39,818 bases of DNA, taken from Anaerolineaceae bacterium. Lineage in GTDB: Bacteria; Chloroflexota; Anaerolineae; Anaerolineales; Anaerolineaceae. Location of the stretch: assembly GCA_016936755.1 (NCBI GenBank), contig JAFGXF010000040.1, positions 1 through 39,818 of the forward strand, in the 5' to 3' direction. The notes beneath the pieces were generated by a model. That model was not told the DNA's origin, did not search any database, and saw only the letters and a list, made by a program, of their open reading frames with translations. Below, piece after piece: positions 25,157-33,086 of the stretch (positions within the stretch are counted from its first letter, which is position 1; each line of letters begins with the position of its first letter). The position numbers and the translations under genes were made by a program.

Positions 25157-26134
25157 GTGATCTTGATACCAGACAGCTTACCCAACATTCCATGGGAAGA
25201 AAAGCCAATGCATTGTCGAGATGTCATCTGGCGTTACAGCCGAAATCCGATCATTCCTCGTGACCTGCTCCTTTCATCCAACAGTATCTTTAACAGTGCG
25301 GTTGTCCCATTTGATGACGGTTTCGCGGGGGTTTTTCGCTGTGATAACAAAAAACGTGAAATGAACATTCATCGCGGATTCAGCCGTGATGGAATCACCT
25401 GGCAGATCGATGAAGAACCGATCGAATGGATAACCGCGGATCCCGGGCTTAACCATTTCGAGTACCGCTATGATCCACGCGTGGTTTGGCTTGAGGATCG
25501 TTATTACATCACCTGGTGCAATGGGTATCATGGCCCCACCATCGGGATTGGATATACTTATGATTTTCAAGTGTTCCATTTTCTTGAAAATGGATTATTA
25601 CCCTTCAATCGTAATGGTGTTCTCTTCCCGCGCAGGATTAATGATCGCTATCTCATGTTAAACCGGCCGAGTGATAACGGTCATACACCTTTTGGTGATA
25701 TCTTCCTCAGTCAAAGTCTGGATATGATCCACTGGGGAGAGCACCGGTTTGTGATGGGTACGAAGAATGGCTGGCAAAACACCAAGATCGGTGCGGGGCC
25801 GGTCCCGATCGAAACTCCGGAAGGCTGGTTGTTGTTCTATCATGGTGTATTGACCTCATGCAATGGCTTTGTTTACAGTTTTGGAGCTGCCTTGTTGGAC
25901 CTCGATCAACCGTGGAGAGTGGTACGTCGTGGGAGCCCTTACCTTCTCTCTCCTCAGAAGGATTATGAATGCGTGGGTGATGTGCCCAATGTGACCTTTC
26001 CGTGTGCAGCCCTTTACGACCAGCCCACCGGGCGCATCGCCATTTATTATGGTGGGGCAGATACGGTCACCGCACTGGCTTTCACCACCCTGGATGATAT
26101 CAGGACATTCCTGCATGAGCATTCTGATGGATGA
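25157..26134 (+). CDS. GH130 beta-mannoside phosphorylase
   Basis: The 325-residue protein is a five-bladed beta-propeller of family GH130, which phosphorolyses beta-1,4-mannosides to alpha-mannose 1-phosphate. Diagnostic segments are [27 protein letters not shown] with Asp106 as the expected proton donor, [47 protein letters not shown] and [13 protein letters not shown]. The last two line the phosphate and sugar subsites. It looks most like the GH130_2 group (mannooligosaccharide or mannosyl-GlcNAc phosphorylases), but the acceptor cannot be read from sequence. The start is GTG at 25157 with GGAG eight bases before; a TTG at 25163 is an alternative, while the ATG at 25208 would remove the IPWEEKP segment I believe is conserved. 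Cytoplasmic. Two genes downstream is an alpha-galactosidase. Confidence 0.9.
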   Translation: MILIPDSLPNIPWEEKPMHCRDVIWRYSRNPIIPRDLLLSSNSIFNSAVVPFDDGFAGVFRCDNKKREMNIHRGFSRDGITWQIDEEPIEWITADPGLNHFEYRYDPRVVWLEDRYYITWCNGYHGPTIGIGYTYDFQVFHFLENGLLPFNRNGVLFPRRINDRYLMLNRPSDNGHTPFGDIFLSQSLDMIHWGEHRFVMGTKNGWQNTKIGAGPVPIETPEGWLLFYHGVLTSCNGFVYSFGAALLDLDQPWRVVRRGSPYLLSPQKDYECVGDVPNVTFPCAALYDQPTGRIAIYYGGADTVTALAFTTLDDIRTFLHEHSDG

Positions 26135-26415
26135 TCATAATCGATCGAGCAGGCATGGACATCCAGCTTGGATTCCTGGTAGTCGGAACATGGAAAAAAG
26201 GAATGAGTACAATACTTCATATATTGGTAGTGGTTTTACAACCGATGTGGCCTGGTTCAAGTTGAGCATCGATATGATGAATCGTCGTGGGTACTATTTC
26301 TTAAGAGGAACACATCGTGATCCTGTATTTCAAGGCAGGTACTTCGGCTACCCATAATCCTTTGCTTTCAGATCGGTCTCTTTTCCTCCAAGAGCGGAAG
26401 GTATAAAATAAGCTT

Positions 26416-27504
26416 ATGAGAGTTCCCCGGTATGAATTGGCAGCCGGCAGCCTGTTGATGTGTCTGTTGGGATGCCAGCTGCCGGTCTACCTTGGCGGGA
26501 TGGTCCAACCGGATGATCCCGGTTTGACACGACAAGCTGTCATTGACCCGAACACAACACCCACGCATACACCTTTTCAACCGGTTCCCAATACACCAAC
26601 TTTTACACAAACACCAACGCCCACTCAAACGCCCACAGCAACTTTCACCATGACCCCCACACATACCATGACCCCGACACTAACGAGCACTTCCACGGTT
26701 ACCCTTACACCTGATCCAAGGGCAGAAGTATTCATCGGTGCGGGCGATATCAGCATATGCGGGCGGGATGGTGACGAGCAGACCGCCGATCTGTTGGCAG
26801 TCATTCCGGGAGTGGTCTATACCCTGGGCGATAACTCAAATGAGAGTGGGACATATGAGCAGTTCATCGATTGTTTTGATCCCTCCTGGGGGCGTTATAT
26901 GGACCGTCTCCATCCAGTTCCAGGCAATCATGACTATGACAGTGCGGGTGGTGCCAATTATTACGCATACTTTGGTTCCCGTGCCGGTGAAAGCGGCAAG
27001 GGGTACTACAGCTATGATGTGGGCGCCTGGCATATCATTGCCATCAACAGTTTGATTGATATCGACCAGGATTCAGAACAGGTGGAATGGTTGCTGACCG
27101 ATCTGGCAGATCATCCAAGCCTGTGCAGCTTGGCGTACTGGCATTACCCGCGCTGGTCTTCTGGCGCGGTGGGTAATATTGACGAGCTGGGACCGATCAT
27201 TCAGATACTGTATGACCGCGGTGTGGATGTGGTACTCAGCGGACATGACCACATCTATGAGCGGTTTGCTCCACAGAACCCATCCGGCATGTTGGATATT
27301 GAACGTGGTATTCGTGAGTTCATCGTAGGGACAGGGGGGGCTTCGCACCATGATTTCGGATCCATAAAGCTCAACAGTGAGGTTCGGGATAACACATCAT
27401 TTGGACTCTTAAAGTTACTGCTGTATCCGAACCGGTATGTGTGGGAGTTTATCCCGGTTGATGGTGATTCATTCAAAGATTATGGAAGCGATATTTGCCA
27501 TTGA
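26416..27504 (+). CDS. Lipoprotein calcineurin-like metallophosphoesterase
   Basis: The 362-residue protein has a signal peptide ending in LLGC (Cys20 lipidated). A Thr/Pro-rich linker (about 47-100), mostly TPT-type steps, keeps the domain away from the membrane. The catalytic domain shows all metallophosphoesterase motifs: GD at 110-111, GDN at 138-140, GNHD at 170-173, H243 in YWHYPRWS, and GHDH at 276-279. The YWHYPRWSSG form and overall layout resemble the purple-acid-phosphatase-like/alkaline phosphatase-type calcineurin family, so a secreted phosphomonoesterase or phosphodiesterase is likely. It lies 281 bases after the GH130 gene and 93 before the GH4 gene. A link to sugar metabolism is not obvious; phosphate scavenging is equally possible. 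Confidence 0.88.
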   Translation: MRVPRYELAAGSLLMCLLGCQLPVYLGGMVQPDDPGLTRQAVIDPNTTPTHTPFQPVPNTPTFTQTPTPTQTPTATFTMTPTHTMTPTLTSTSTVTLTPDPRAEVFIGAGDISICGRDGDEQTADLLAVIPGVVYTLGDNSNESGTYEQFIDCFDPSWGRYMDRLHPVPGNHDYDSAGGANYYAYFGSRAGESGKGYYSYDVGAWHIIAINSLIDIDQDSEQVEWLLTDLADHPSLCSLAYWHYPRWSSGAVGNIDELGPIIQILYDRGVDVVLSGHDHIYERFAPQNPSGMLDIERGIREFIVGTGGASHHDFGSIKLNSEVRDNTSFGLLKLLLYPNRYVWEFIPVDGDSFKDYGSDICH

Positions 27505-27597
27505 GCTTATAACCACCTCCAAGAACGATCGGGGATATGGTAAGATTTCTCACCTGAAAACTGTCTTGATCCATATTCTCACCAGGAGCTTGTTTGC

Positions 27598-28926
27598 ATG
27601 ACGAAGATCGCATTTATCGGGGCTGGCAGTCTGGAATTCACCCGCGAATTGGCGCGTGACATCCTTACCTTTCCTTTGTTGAAGGATGCCACCCTGGCTT
27701 TGATGGATATCGATTCGGAACGCCTGGAATTTGCCCGGCAGTCGGTGGAGAAGATCATCACGCTGGGGAATTATCCTGCCCATGTGGAAGCGACATTGGA
27801 TCGGGTTGAGGCACTGAAGGATGCTGACGTCGTTCTGACCACCATCCTGGTTGGCGGAACAGAGGTCTGGCGTCATGATATTGAGATCCCCAAGAAATAT
27901 GGTGTGGATATCAATGTGGGCGACACACGCGGCCCGAGCGGCATCTTTCGATTCATGCGCACACTGCCAGTCATGATGGATATTGTGCATGACATGGAAA
28001 AGCACTGCCCGCGGGCGGTCTTGTTGAACTATACCAATCCGATGGCCATGCTGTGCGGTGCCATCCAGCGACAGACACATATCCCAACCACCGGGTTGTG
28101 TCACTCCGTCCAGGGTACGGCTTTCATGTTGTCAAGCTGGATCGATGCAGATTTTGACAAGGTCACTTACACCTGTGCCGGTATCAACCACATGGCATGG
28201 TACCTGGAATACAAGGAGAACGGCGTGGATGCTTATCCGCGCATCCATAAGGCCATTACGGAGAATAGCGATATTTACGAAATGGAGATCGTTCGTAATG
28301 AGATGTATTTGGCATTGGGTAAGTATGTCACTGAATCGAGTGGTCATAACTCGGAATACAACTGGTGGTTTCGCAAACGACCCGATTTGATCGAAAAGTA
28401 TTGCCTGCCGGGCACAGGTTGGAATCCCGGGGAACATGCTTATATTCTTAAAGAATATCAAAACAATGAAAACACCTGGAAGGACCAGGCGCGCGAGTGG
28501 TTCGCTGCGGATACGCCGATCATGCTGTCCCGTGGGTTGGAATATGCTGCATATATCATCAACGCCCTGATGGGCGGGGAGATATTCCAGTTCAACGGTA
28601 ACGTACCCAATACCAACCTGATTACCAACCTGCCAGCGGGTGCTTGTGTTGAGGTGCCAGTCGTGGTTGATAAAGGTGGCATCCATCCCCTGCATGTGGG
28701 CGCACTGCCGCCGCAATGTGCACTCCTGACCCAGCTCAGTTCTGGGATCGAAGAGCTGGCGATCAATGGAACGCTGGCAGGAGACCCGACCATGATCTAT
28801 CAGGCGATAGCACATGATCCCTTAACGGCTTCAATGCTTTCATTGGCTGAGATCAAAAAAATGGTGCAGGAGATGTTTGAAAAAAACAGAACATACCTGC
28901 CACACTTTAATTCGATTGATGTTTAA
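27598..28926 (+). CDS. melA: GH4 alpha-galactosidase (NAD and metal dependent)
   Basis: The 442-residue protein is a GH4 glycosidase, which uses NAD+ and Mn2+ for an oxidation-elimination mechanism. The Rossmann motif [20 protein letters not shown] opens the protein. NYTNPMAM is conserved, CHSVQG supplies the metal ligand Cys168, and GINHMAW supplies His198. CHSV-type GH4 members act on unphosphorylated alpha-galactosides or alpha-glucuronides, whereas the 6-phospho-glucosidases usually have CN(V/I/P). Alpha-galactosidase is the best call and alpha-glucuronidase (relevant to xylan) the main alternative. AGGAG lies nine bases before the ATG. With the GH130 phosphorylase nearby, removal of galactose branches from manno-oligosaccharides is a coherent role. 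Cytoplasmic. Confidence 0.88.
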   Translation: MTKIAFIGAGSLEFTRELARDILTFPLLKDATLALMDIDSERLEFARQSVEKIITLGNYPAHVEATLDRVEALKDADVVLTTILVGGTEVWRHDIEIPKKYGVDINVGDTRGPSGIFRFMRTLPVMMDIVHDMEKHCPRAVLLNYTNPMAMLCGAIQRQTHIPTTGLCHSVQGTAFMLSSWIDADFDKVTYTCAGINHMAWYLEYKENGVDAYPRIHKAITENSDIYEMEIVRNEMYLALGKYVTESSGHNSEYNWWFRKRPDLIEKYCLPGTGWNPGEHAYILKEYQNNENTWKDQAREWFAADTPIMLSRGLEYAAYIINALMGGEIFQFNGNVPNTNLITNLPAGACVEVPVVVDKGGIHPLHVGALPPQCALLTQLSSGIEELAINGTLAGDPTMIYQAIAHDPLTASMLSLAEIKKMVQEMFEKNRTYLPHFNSIDV

Positions 28927-29478
28927 GGCTTGGGATGATTGTCTTACCCAATATACGTAATTAGGGCGGCTGTCATCATGCTGATTTGATTATCCACTGC
29001 GGCGACTGTCAAGAACAAAAACAGATCGCAGCTTTTCCATTCCATAACCACGGCATGCAAAATACTCTTGATTATTCGATCCATTTCTTGATAACATCCG
29101 ACCTGGGCACGCACCATCAAGGTTACACGAAGGGTTTGACCGGCTTTGATTCCCAGTTTGGCTTCCAGTTGATCGAAAACTTGAGGGCTTCCACGCATGG
29201 GACAGGCGGTACCCATACAAACATGACGGCCATGTTATTCCCCGTATTTCATCGTTGATGACCGTATTCCAATGGATCATGGTTTAGCTCTTGGATGCAA
29301 CTATAACCGTTCTGTCATAATTCAAGCATTCAGCGGGTGAAGCCAAAGCTGTGGAGAATCTGGTCACTGCCTTCAATTCGTAAAAAGCGCACTGATTCAT
29401 GTGTTTGCCACCAGGCGGTATGCGTCTCGCGAATCAACCTCCTGAGACCGTGATATCTGTACTGATTACATACGATGA
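28927..29478. other. Gene-poor decayed region before the pyrophosphatase gene
   Basis: This 552-base stretch has no intact gene. On the leftward strand it carries a NuoE-like fragment (listed separately). It also carries a roughly 47-codon open frame ending with a TGA at 29330-29332 whose residues (for example RLIRETHTAWWQTHESVRF) look protein-like but which has no start codon and which I cannot assign to a family. Several stops and frameshifts interrupt both. No RNA gene is visible. Confidence 0.45.
29085..29231 (-). pseudogene. Fragment of a NuoE/24-kDa-type [2Fe-2S] subunit
   Basis: Leftward translation gives HGRHVCMGTACPMRGSPQVF followed by DQLEAKLGIKAGQT, which matches the core of NuoE/HydA-type thioredoxin-like ferredoxin subunits: the VCxGTACxxRGS motif with two cluster Cys, then the LEKxLGIKxGET segment. 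Right after this the reading frame appears to shift. The next frame reads CNLDGACPG, like the CLGAC motif with the other two Cys, and homology then ends. A stop lies directly upstream. This is consistent with the relic of a hydrogenase or complex I-type electron-transfer gene. Confidence 0.5.
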
Positions 29479-30108
29479 TCAGTCATTGCGGAAGGCGGGA
29501 TCTTCTTGACCAAAGCCTTCCTGATAATCCAGTATGGCAGCTTCGATCACTTTCATAGCGTAATCCTGATTGTATCTGTCGTGGATATATATGCGCTGTT
29601 TATGATCCGGGATGAGTTTGTAGGTGCTGAAGTAATGCTCCAGCCTTTCGACCAGCACCGGAGGCAGCTCTGTCAGGTTTTCCAAATGGCCGTAAACAAA
29701 ATCAGTTTCTAAGACAGCCACGATCTTATCATCGGCTTCGTTATCATCAATCATCTGGATGCCCCCGACCACTTTGGCATGCAAAATGATCTCAGCTTTG
29801 GTGATCGGTCGTTCACACAACACGCAAATATCCAGTGGATCGCCATCCCCCCGTTTGGCGTGCGGAGACAGCTTTCTGAAGTTTTCGGCACACAGCGTCC
29901 TGGGGATAAAGCCATACAAGGCCGGTGGTTGTGATGATGTTCGTTGCGGGCGATCGGCTCTCAGATAACCTGAATTCTTGTCAATCTCATACTTGACCAG
30001 GTCAAAGGGAGTCAATTCAATAAAGGCATTAACGATACGTGGCGGTTCTGGACCGATCTCAAGACCATGCCAGGGGTGGGGACGATACTTACTGAAATTC
30101 TTGCTCAT
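29479..30108 (-). CDS. ppa: Inorganic pyrophosphatase, family I
   Basis: The 209-residue soluble enzyme hydrolyses pyrophosphate to phosphate and drives biosynthetic reactions forward. EIDK (41-44) holds an active-site Glu and Lys, [11 protein letters not shown] (87-97) is the signature with metal-binding Asp88, Asp90 and Asp93, and [11 protein letters not shown] supplies further acidic ligands. [13 protein letters not shown] is the usual following active-site strand. I start at the ATG at 30108 ([10 protein letters not shown]), preceded by AAGGA six bases upstream, rather than an in-frame codon at 30126. It is slightly longer than the typical 175-residue bacterial enzyme because of N- and C-terminal extensions. 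It stands alone between two stretches of decayed coding sequence. Confidence 0.92.
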   Translation of the reverse strand: MSKNFSKYRPHPWHGLEIGPEPPRIVNAFIELTPFDLVKYEIDKNSGYLRADRPQRTSSQPPALYGFIPRTLCAENFRKLSPHAKRGDGDPLDICVLCERPITKAEIILHAKVVGGIQMIDDNEADDKIVAVLETDFVYGHLENLTELPPVLVERLEHYFSTYKLIPDHKQRIYIHDRYNQDYAMKVIEAAILDYQEGFGQEDPAFRND

Positions 30109-30125
30109 GTTTGATCCTTCTTTCA

Positions 30126-30330
30126 TTAACAGGCTGCATGAAGATACCAGGCGAACAGGTTTCTGGCATGATCGAGATCACGTGAAACGGCATCTGCCAG
30201 ATGATGCATGCTGCACCCGGCGCAGGCAGGTTCTTCCATGTTATAACGTTTTACCGCATCCATGACAGCCATTGGACGCAGACTCTGACAGGCTGTGTCA
30301 AGATACACCACTGGTTTTTTCTGGAAGTGG
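30126..30330 (-). pseudogene. N-terminal fragment of a class V aminotransferase (cysteine desulfurase-like)
   Basis: About 65 codons read leftward encode FQKKPVVYLDTACQSLRPMA followed by VMDAVKRYNMEEPACAGCSMHHL and [15 protein letters not shown]. This matches the first part of PLP-dependent class V aminotransferases (SufS/IscS/CsdA-like), where YLDNAxxSLxPxxV and the H-x-x-A segment are conserved. The frame stops just before the pyrophosphatase start, and the catalytic Lys domain is missing. There is no ATG; GTG codons at 30306-30311 could serve, but the product would not be functional. Confidence 0.6.
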
Positions 30331-30598
30331 TCTTCATTATTGAAAAATCATCTCTCAGGGAATGTTTCTCTTTCATGGCTGTGTGTTTGACCAGTTAAGT
30401 CTATTCAAAAAAAGCATTATACTGCTAAGTGACAATGACTATTTAATAATCAAATGAGTACCACAATGGGGGAACCGGGTATATAACAGTAAAAAATGCC
30501 AGATCACTAAATTATGGAATTGGAGTAATATTAAAAATACATTAAAATTCACCGAATAATCATCCTGGCAGAATTAAACCGGGATCTAGTAAAAATTC

Positions 30599-31288
30599 AT
30601 GTCTTATACTCTTTACGACACTATTCGTTTGATTGGTACACCATTTCGATACCGGGTATCCGGGTTGAAGAATATTTCCCCTGACCAGCCCAAACTGTTC
30701 ATCTCGAATCATGCCGGGGGTATGGGACCATTGATGATCTATATCAGCTTACCCGTCCGGTTACATCCATGGGTGATTGCGGAGATGGTGGATATATCAA
30801 GAACGCCGGATTATTTATTTGAGGATTTTATTAAACCAGCCTGGCATCTGGATGGTCAGATCGGGAAGCGTATATCCCGTTTGATCGCTCCGATCGCAGT
30901 CCGTGTGCTTCGTAGTCTGGATCCTGTATCTGTCGATCGTAACCGCGGCTGGTGCAGGGAGGCCTTTCAGAAAAGCCTGGAACTGTTGGTTTCAGGGGAA
31001 AGTTTGCTGATATTTCCGGAACAACCTGCGAAGCAATGTGATCCTGTCTCCCAGATCCGTCCTTTTTTAGGTGGTTTTTGCTGGTTGAGTCAAATGTACT
31101 ATAAGTCCACAGGAAAAGCCCTTGCCATCCAGCCGATGGCGGTCTTCCCACCTGGGCGACGGATGATCATCGCATCACCTGAGTACTTGAATCTGCATGG
31201 GAATTACCGAAAAGCCATTGATCGTTCAGTGGTCCATTTGGAAGCCACTGTAAAACGGAAATATCAAGAGATCAGTTCACTCTGCTAG
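30599..31288 (+). CDS. PlsC-like acyltransferase with altered HX4D motif
   Basis: The 229-residue protein resembles the 1-acyl-glycerol-3-phosphate acyltransferase (PlsC) family, which adds acyl chains in phospholipid synthesis. The first block reads LFISNHAGGMGP: His38 is present but the Asp expected five residues later is Gly43. The third block reads LLIFPEQ (FPEQ at 139-142) instead of FPEG. These changes may mean a different acyl acceptor or loss of activity. A weak hydrophobic stretch lies around 94-108. The Shine-Dalgarno is poor (GGGATCTAG, far from the ATG). Its 3' end overlaps the convergent phosphopantetheinyl transferase gene by 12 bases. A membrane-lipid or lipid-linked product role is inferred. 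Confidence 0.7.
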   Translation: MSYTLYDTIRLIGTPFRYRVSGLKNISPDQPKLFISNHAGGMGPLMIYISLPVRLHPWVIAEMVDISRTPDYLFEDFIKPAWHLDGQIGKRISRLIAPIAVRVLRSLDPVSVDRNRGWCREAFQKSLELLVSGESLLIFPEQPAKQCDPVSQIRPFLGGFCWLSQMYYKSTGKALAIQPMAVFPPGRRMIIASPEYLNLHGNYRKAIDRSVVHLEATVKRKYQEISSLC

Positions 31289-31969
31289 GTAATTGATTAC
31301 CCCTGTCTCACCTGCAATCGCCACAGCTCCAAGATAACCATCCGGTAAGTGCACAGGTGAAACCCACCAGGAACAACCGTCAGTGGGATCCAGAATGGTG
31401 CAGTTGCGCTCAGGCTGATGGATCAAATCTGCCAGGCTGAACTGGTTCAGGGGCAGGTTTAAACCACAACCCCTGGCCTTGATCAAAGCCTCTTTACCAG
31501 ACCATAATTGAATGAAAGCCTTCATGCTGTCTGATTGAGGCAGGTGATGTAATGCGGTTATTTCATCAGATGAAAAATGACGTTCAGCGATCTTAAGATG
31601 ACCGGTCAGCGGTTTAATCCATTCCACATCAACCCCGACTGGCTGGATGTAGCTGATCGCAGCCAATGCCAATCCACCGGAATGGGAGAGGTTGAATTGA
31701 AGCCTGTCCGGGTTTTGTACGTTTATCAGCGAAGGCTTCCCATATGCATTGATCATGAATTGGATCGAATCAGGCTTGACCTGCAGATACCCCGCCAGGA
31801 TTTTCCGCAAACCAGCGTGCGCCGCGGCATAGCGGTGCTTGTCCTGATTTGATCGAAAATGGCCAACCCTTGCTTTTTCCATCTCAGATAGATATCCCAG
31901 GCTTTCCGTTAATGGATGTGTTACCGGGTCAAGCTTGATAATCCACACATCGATCGGCCTTTGATTCAT
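31277..31969 (-). CDS. Sfp-type 4'-phosphopantetheinyl transferase
   Basis: The 230-residue protein transfers the phosphopantetheine arm from coenzyme A to a Ser of acyl or peptidyl carrier proteins. Motifs of the Sfp/AcpT superfamily are clear: YGKPSL (76-81), NLSHSGG (93-99) for CoA binding, VGVDVEWI (111-118) with the Mg-binding Asp and Glu, and WSGKEALIKARG (156-167). The two-lobed pseudo-dimer length fits the Sfp type rather than the 120-residue AcpS type. No carrier protein, PKS or NRPS gene lies in the window, so its partner is elsewhere; it may serve fatty-acid ACP if no AcpS exists. It overlaps the PlsC-like gene tail to tail. Confidence 0.92.
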   Translation of the reverse strand: MNQRPIDVWIIKLDPVTHPLTESLGYLSEMEKARVGHFRSNQDKHRYAAAHAGLRKILAGYLQVKPDSIQFMINAYGKPSLINVQNPDRLQFNLSHSGGLALAAISYIQPVGVDVEWIKPLTGHLKIAERHFSSDEITALHHLPQSDSMKAFIQLWSGKEALIKARGCGLNLPLNQFSLADLIHQPERNCTILDPTDGCSWWVSPVHLPDGYLGAVAIAGETGVINYLAE

Positions 31970-32219
31970 GAGTTTATTCTATCACTGCGTTAATAACTCG
32001 AAGATATAATAGGAAAGACGAATTTCTTTATTTTTATTCCAATTCTATGTTATTATCTGCTAATAACGGCAGATGGGAAATACGATCAGAACAAATAAAG
32101 ATGTCCAATGGAGTAACTGTCATCCATAATATGAGAATGGATACAAAGCGGAAAACTTCGCCGCGTTTTTTACAAATGAGAAGTTGCTTGCTTCTTCGAT
32201 ATTATGAAAAGAGGATTTA

Positions 32220-32870
32220 ATGGCGACAAACGAGGTTGATCTTTCACAATTATTCCAGGCAGTAAGCAAGGTCATGCAACAGAACCAGGCACAGCTTAAT
32301 CAAGCCGACCCCTATAACCATAACCACGGTGATAACATGGTGGATATCTTCACAACGATTGCCAATTCCGTGCAGCAGAACAAAACAGCTTCACCTGCGA
32401 CGCAACTTAAAACGGCGGCGGCCCAATTGCGCACCAAGAAAAGCGGTTCTGCTCAGTATTATTCGCAGTCTTTGAATCAAGCTGCCAGAGAATTGCGTTC
32501 TGCCAAACGTGTAGATGCTGACAATGCTGCAACACTGGTGCAAACCTTGCTGGGTGGCGGCCAGTCTACAAAACAGTCTGGAAGTGCGGCCACTGATGTG
32601 CTTTCCACCCTGTTGGGGAGTCTGACGGGGGCATCCGGCACAACAACCCCGAGTGCAACGGGTTCATCTGGGATTGACTGGACCACACTGGCAAGCGCGG
32701 GATTGGAATATATGCAATCCAAACAAGAAGGTCAGGATACGCTTACGGCCTTGATGGATGCATTGATGGCTGAACCGACCAAAACAGCCACTTATCGAAA
32801 AGATTCTGGCGCACTTGTCGCAACCACCTTAATGCAGGCACTTGGTTCGATGCTGAATAAAAATCGCTGA
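32220..32870 (+). CDS. Small protein resembling a degenerate DAK2 (DhaL) domain
   Basis: The 216-residue soluble protein has no signal peptide or membrane segment. The segment LNQADPYNHNHGDNMVDIF (26-44) recalls the LDxxxGDGDHGxNM nucleotide/metal motif of the dihydroxyacetone-kinase DhaL domain, and KSGSAQYYSQSLNQAA recalls its GGASGxLYGxxFLxAA helix. The full Asp set needed for Mg-ADP binding is incomplete, so kinase activity is unlikely. A Gly/Ser/Thr-rich linker follows at about 112-150, then a helical tail. Function unknown; a regulatory or scaffold role is speculation. GAGGA lies four bases before the ATG. The gene is monocistronic and followed at once by a strong terminator. Confidence 0.65.
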   Translation: MATNEVDLSQLFQAVSKVMQQNQAQLNQADPYNHNHGDNMVDIFTTIANSVQQNKTASPATQLKTAAAQLRTKKSGSAQYYSQSLNQAARELRSAKRVDADNAATLVQTLLGGGQSTKQSGSAATDVLSTLLGSLTGASGTTTPSATGSSGIDWTTLASAGLEYMQSKQEGQDTLTALMDALMAEPTKTATYRKDSGALVATTLMQALGSMLNKNR

Positions 32871-32880
32871 TTTGAACGTG

Positions 32881-32910
32881 TTCGAGAGGGCAATGATTTG
32901 CCCTCTCGAA
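32881..32910 (+). terminator. Rho-independent terminator after the DAK2-like gene
   Basis: A perfect 13-bp stem (32881-32893 and 32898-32910) with a 4-base loop starts ten bases after the stop codon. The following T-run is short (TTTGC), so it may also serve to protect the mRNA end. Confidence 0.75.
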
Positions 32911-33086
32911 TTTGCATAAAATAACAGTAATAGTATAAAATAGAGGGAAACAATTACATAATAATTTCTTGATACATTATTTTCAATTTTCCTTTATTCA
33001 TTGCTCCAATGGAGAAATGAATACTTCATTAGATTAGTCCGGTATTGTTGGTTAAAGTGTGGGTGTTCAGGAATGCGGCATAACTG

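Noticed and set aside
26190-26357. Short rightward frame of 55 codons (MEKRNEYNTSYIG...) between the GH130 and metallophosphoesterase genes
   Set aside because: No convincing ribosome binding site, no recognised similarity, and the longer open frame around it overlaps the GH130 gene out of phase.
28927-28960. Possible terminator TTGGG...CCCAA after the GH4 gene
   Set aside because: Only a 5-bp stem with a 12-base loop and no T-run.
28986-29258. Rightward open frame of 90 codons
   Set aside because: Antisense to the NuoE-like fragment, with no ribosome binding site or recognisable domain.
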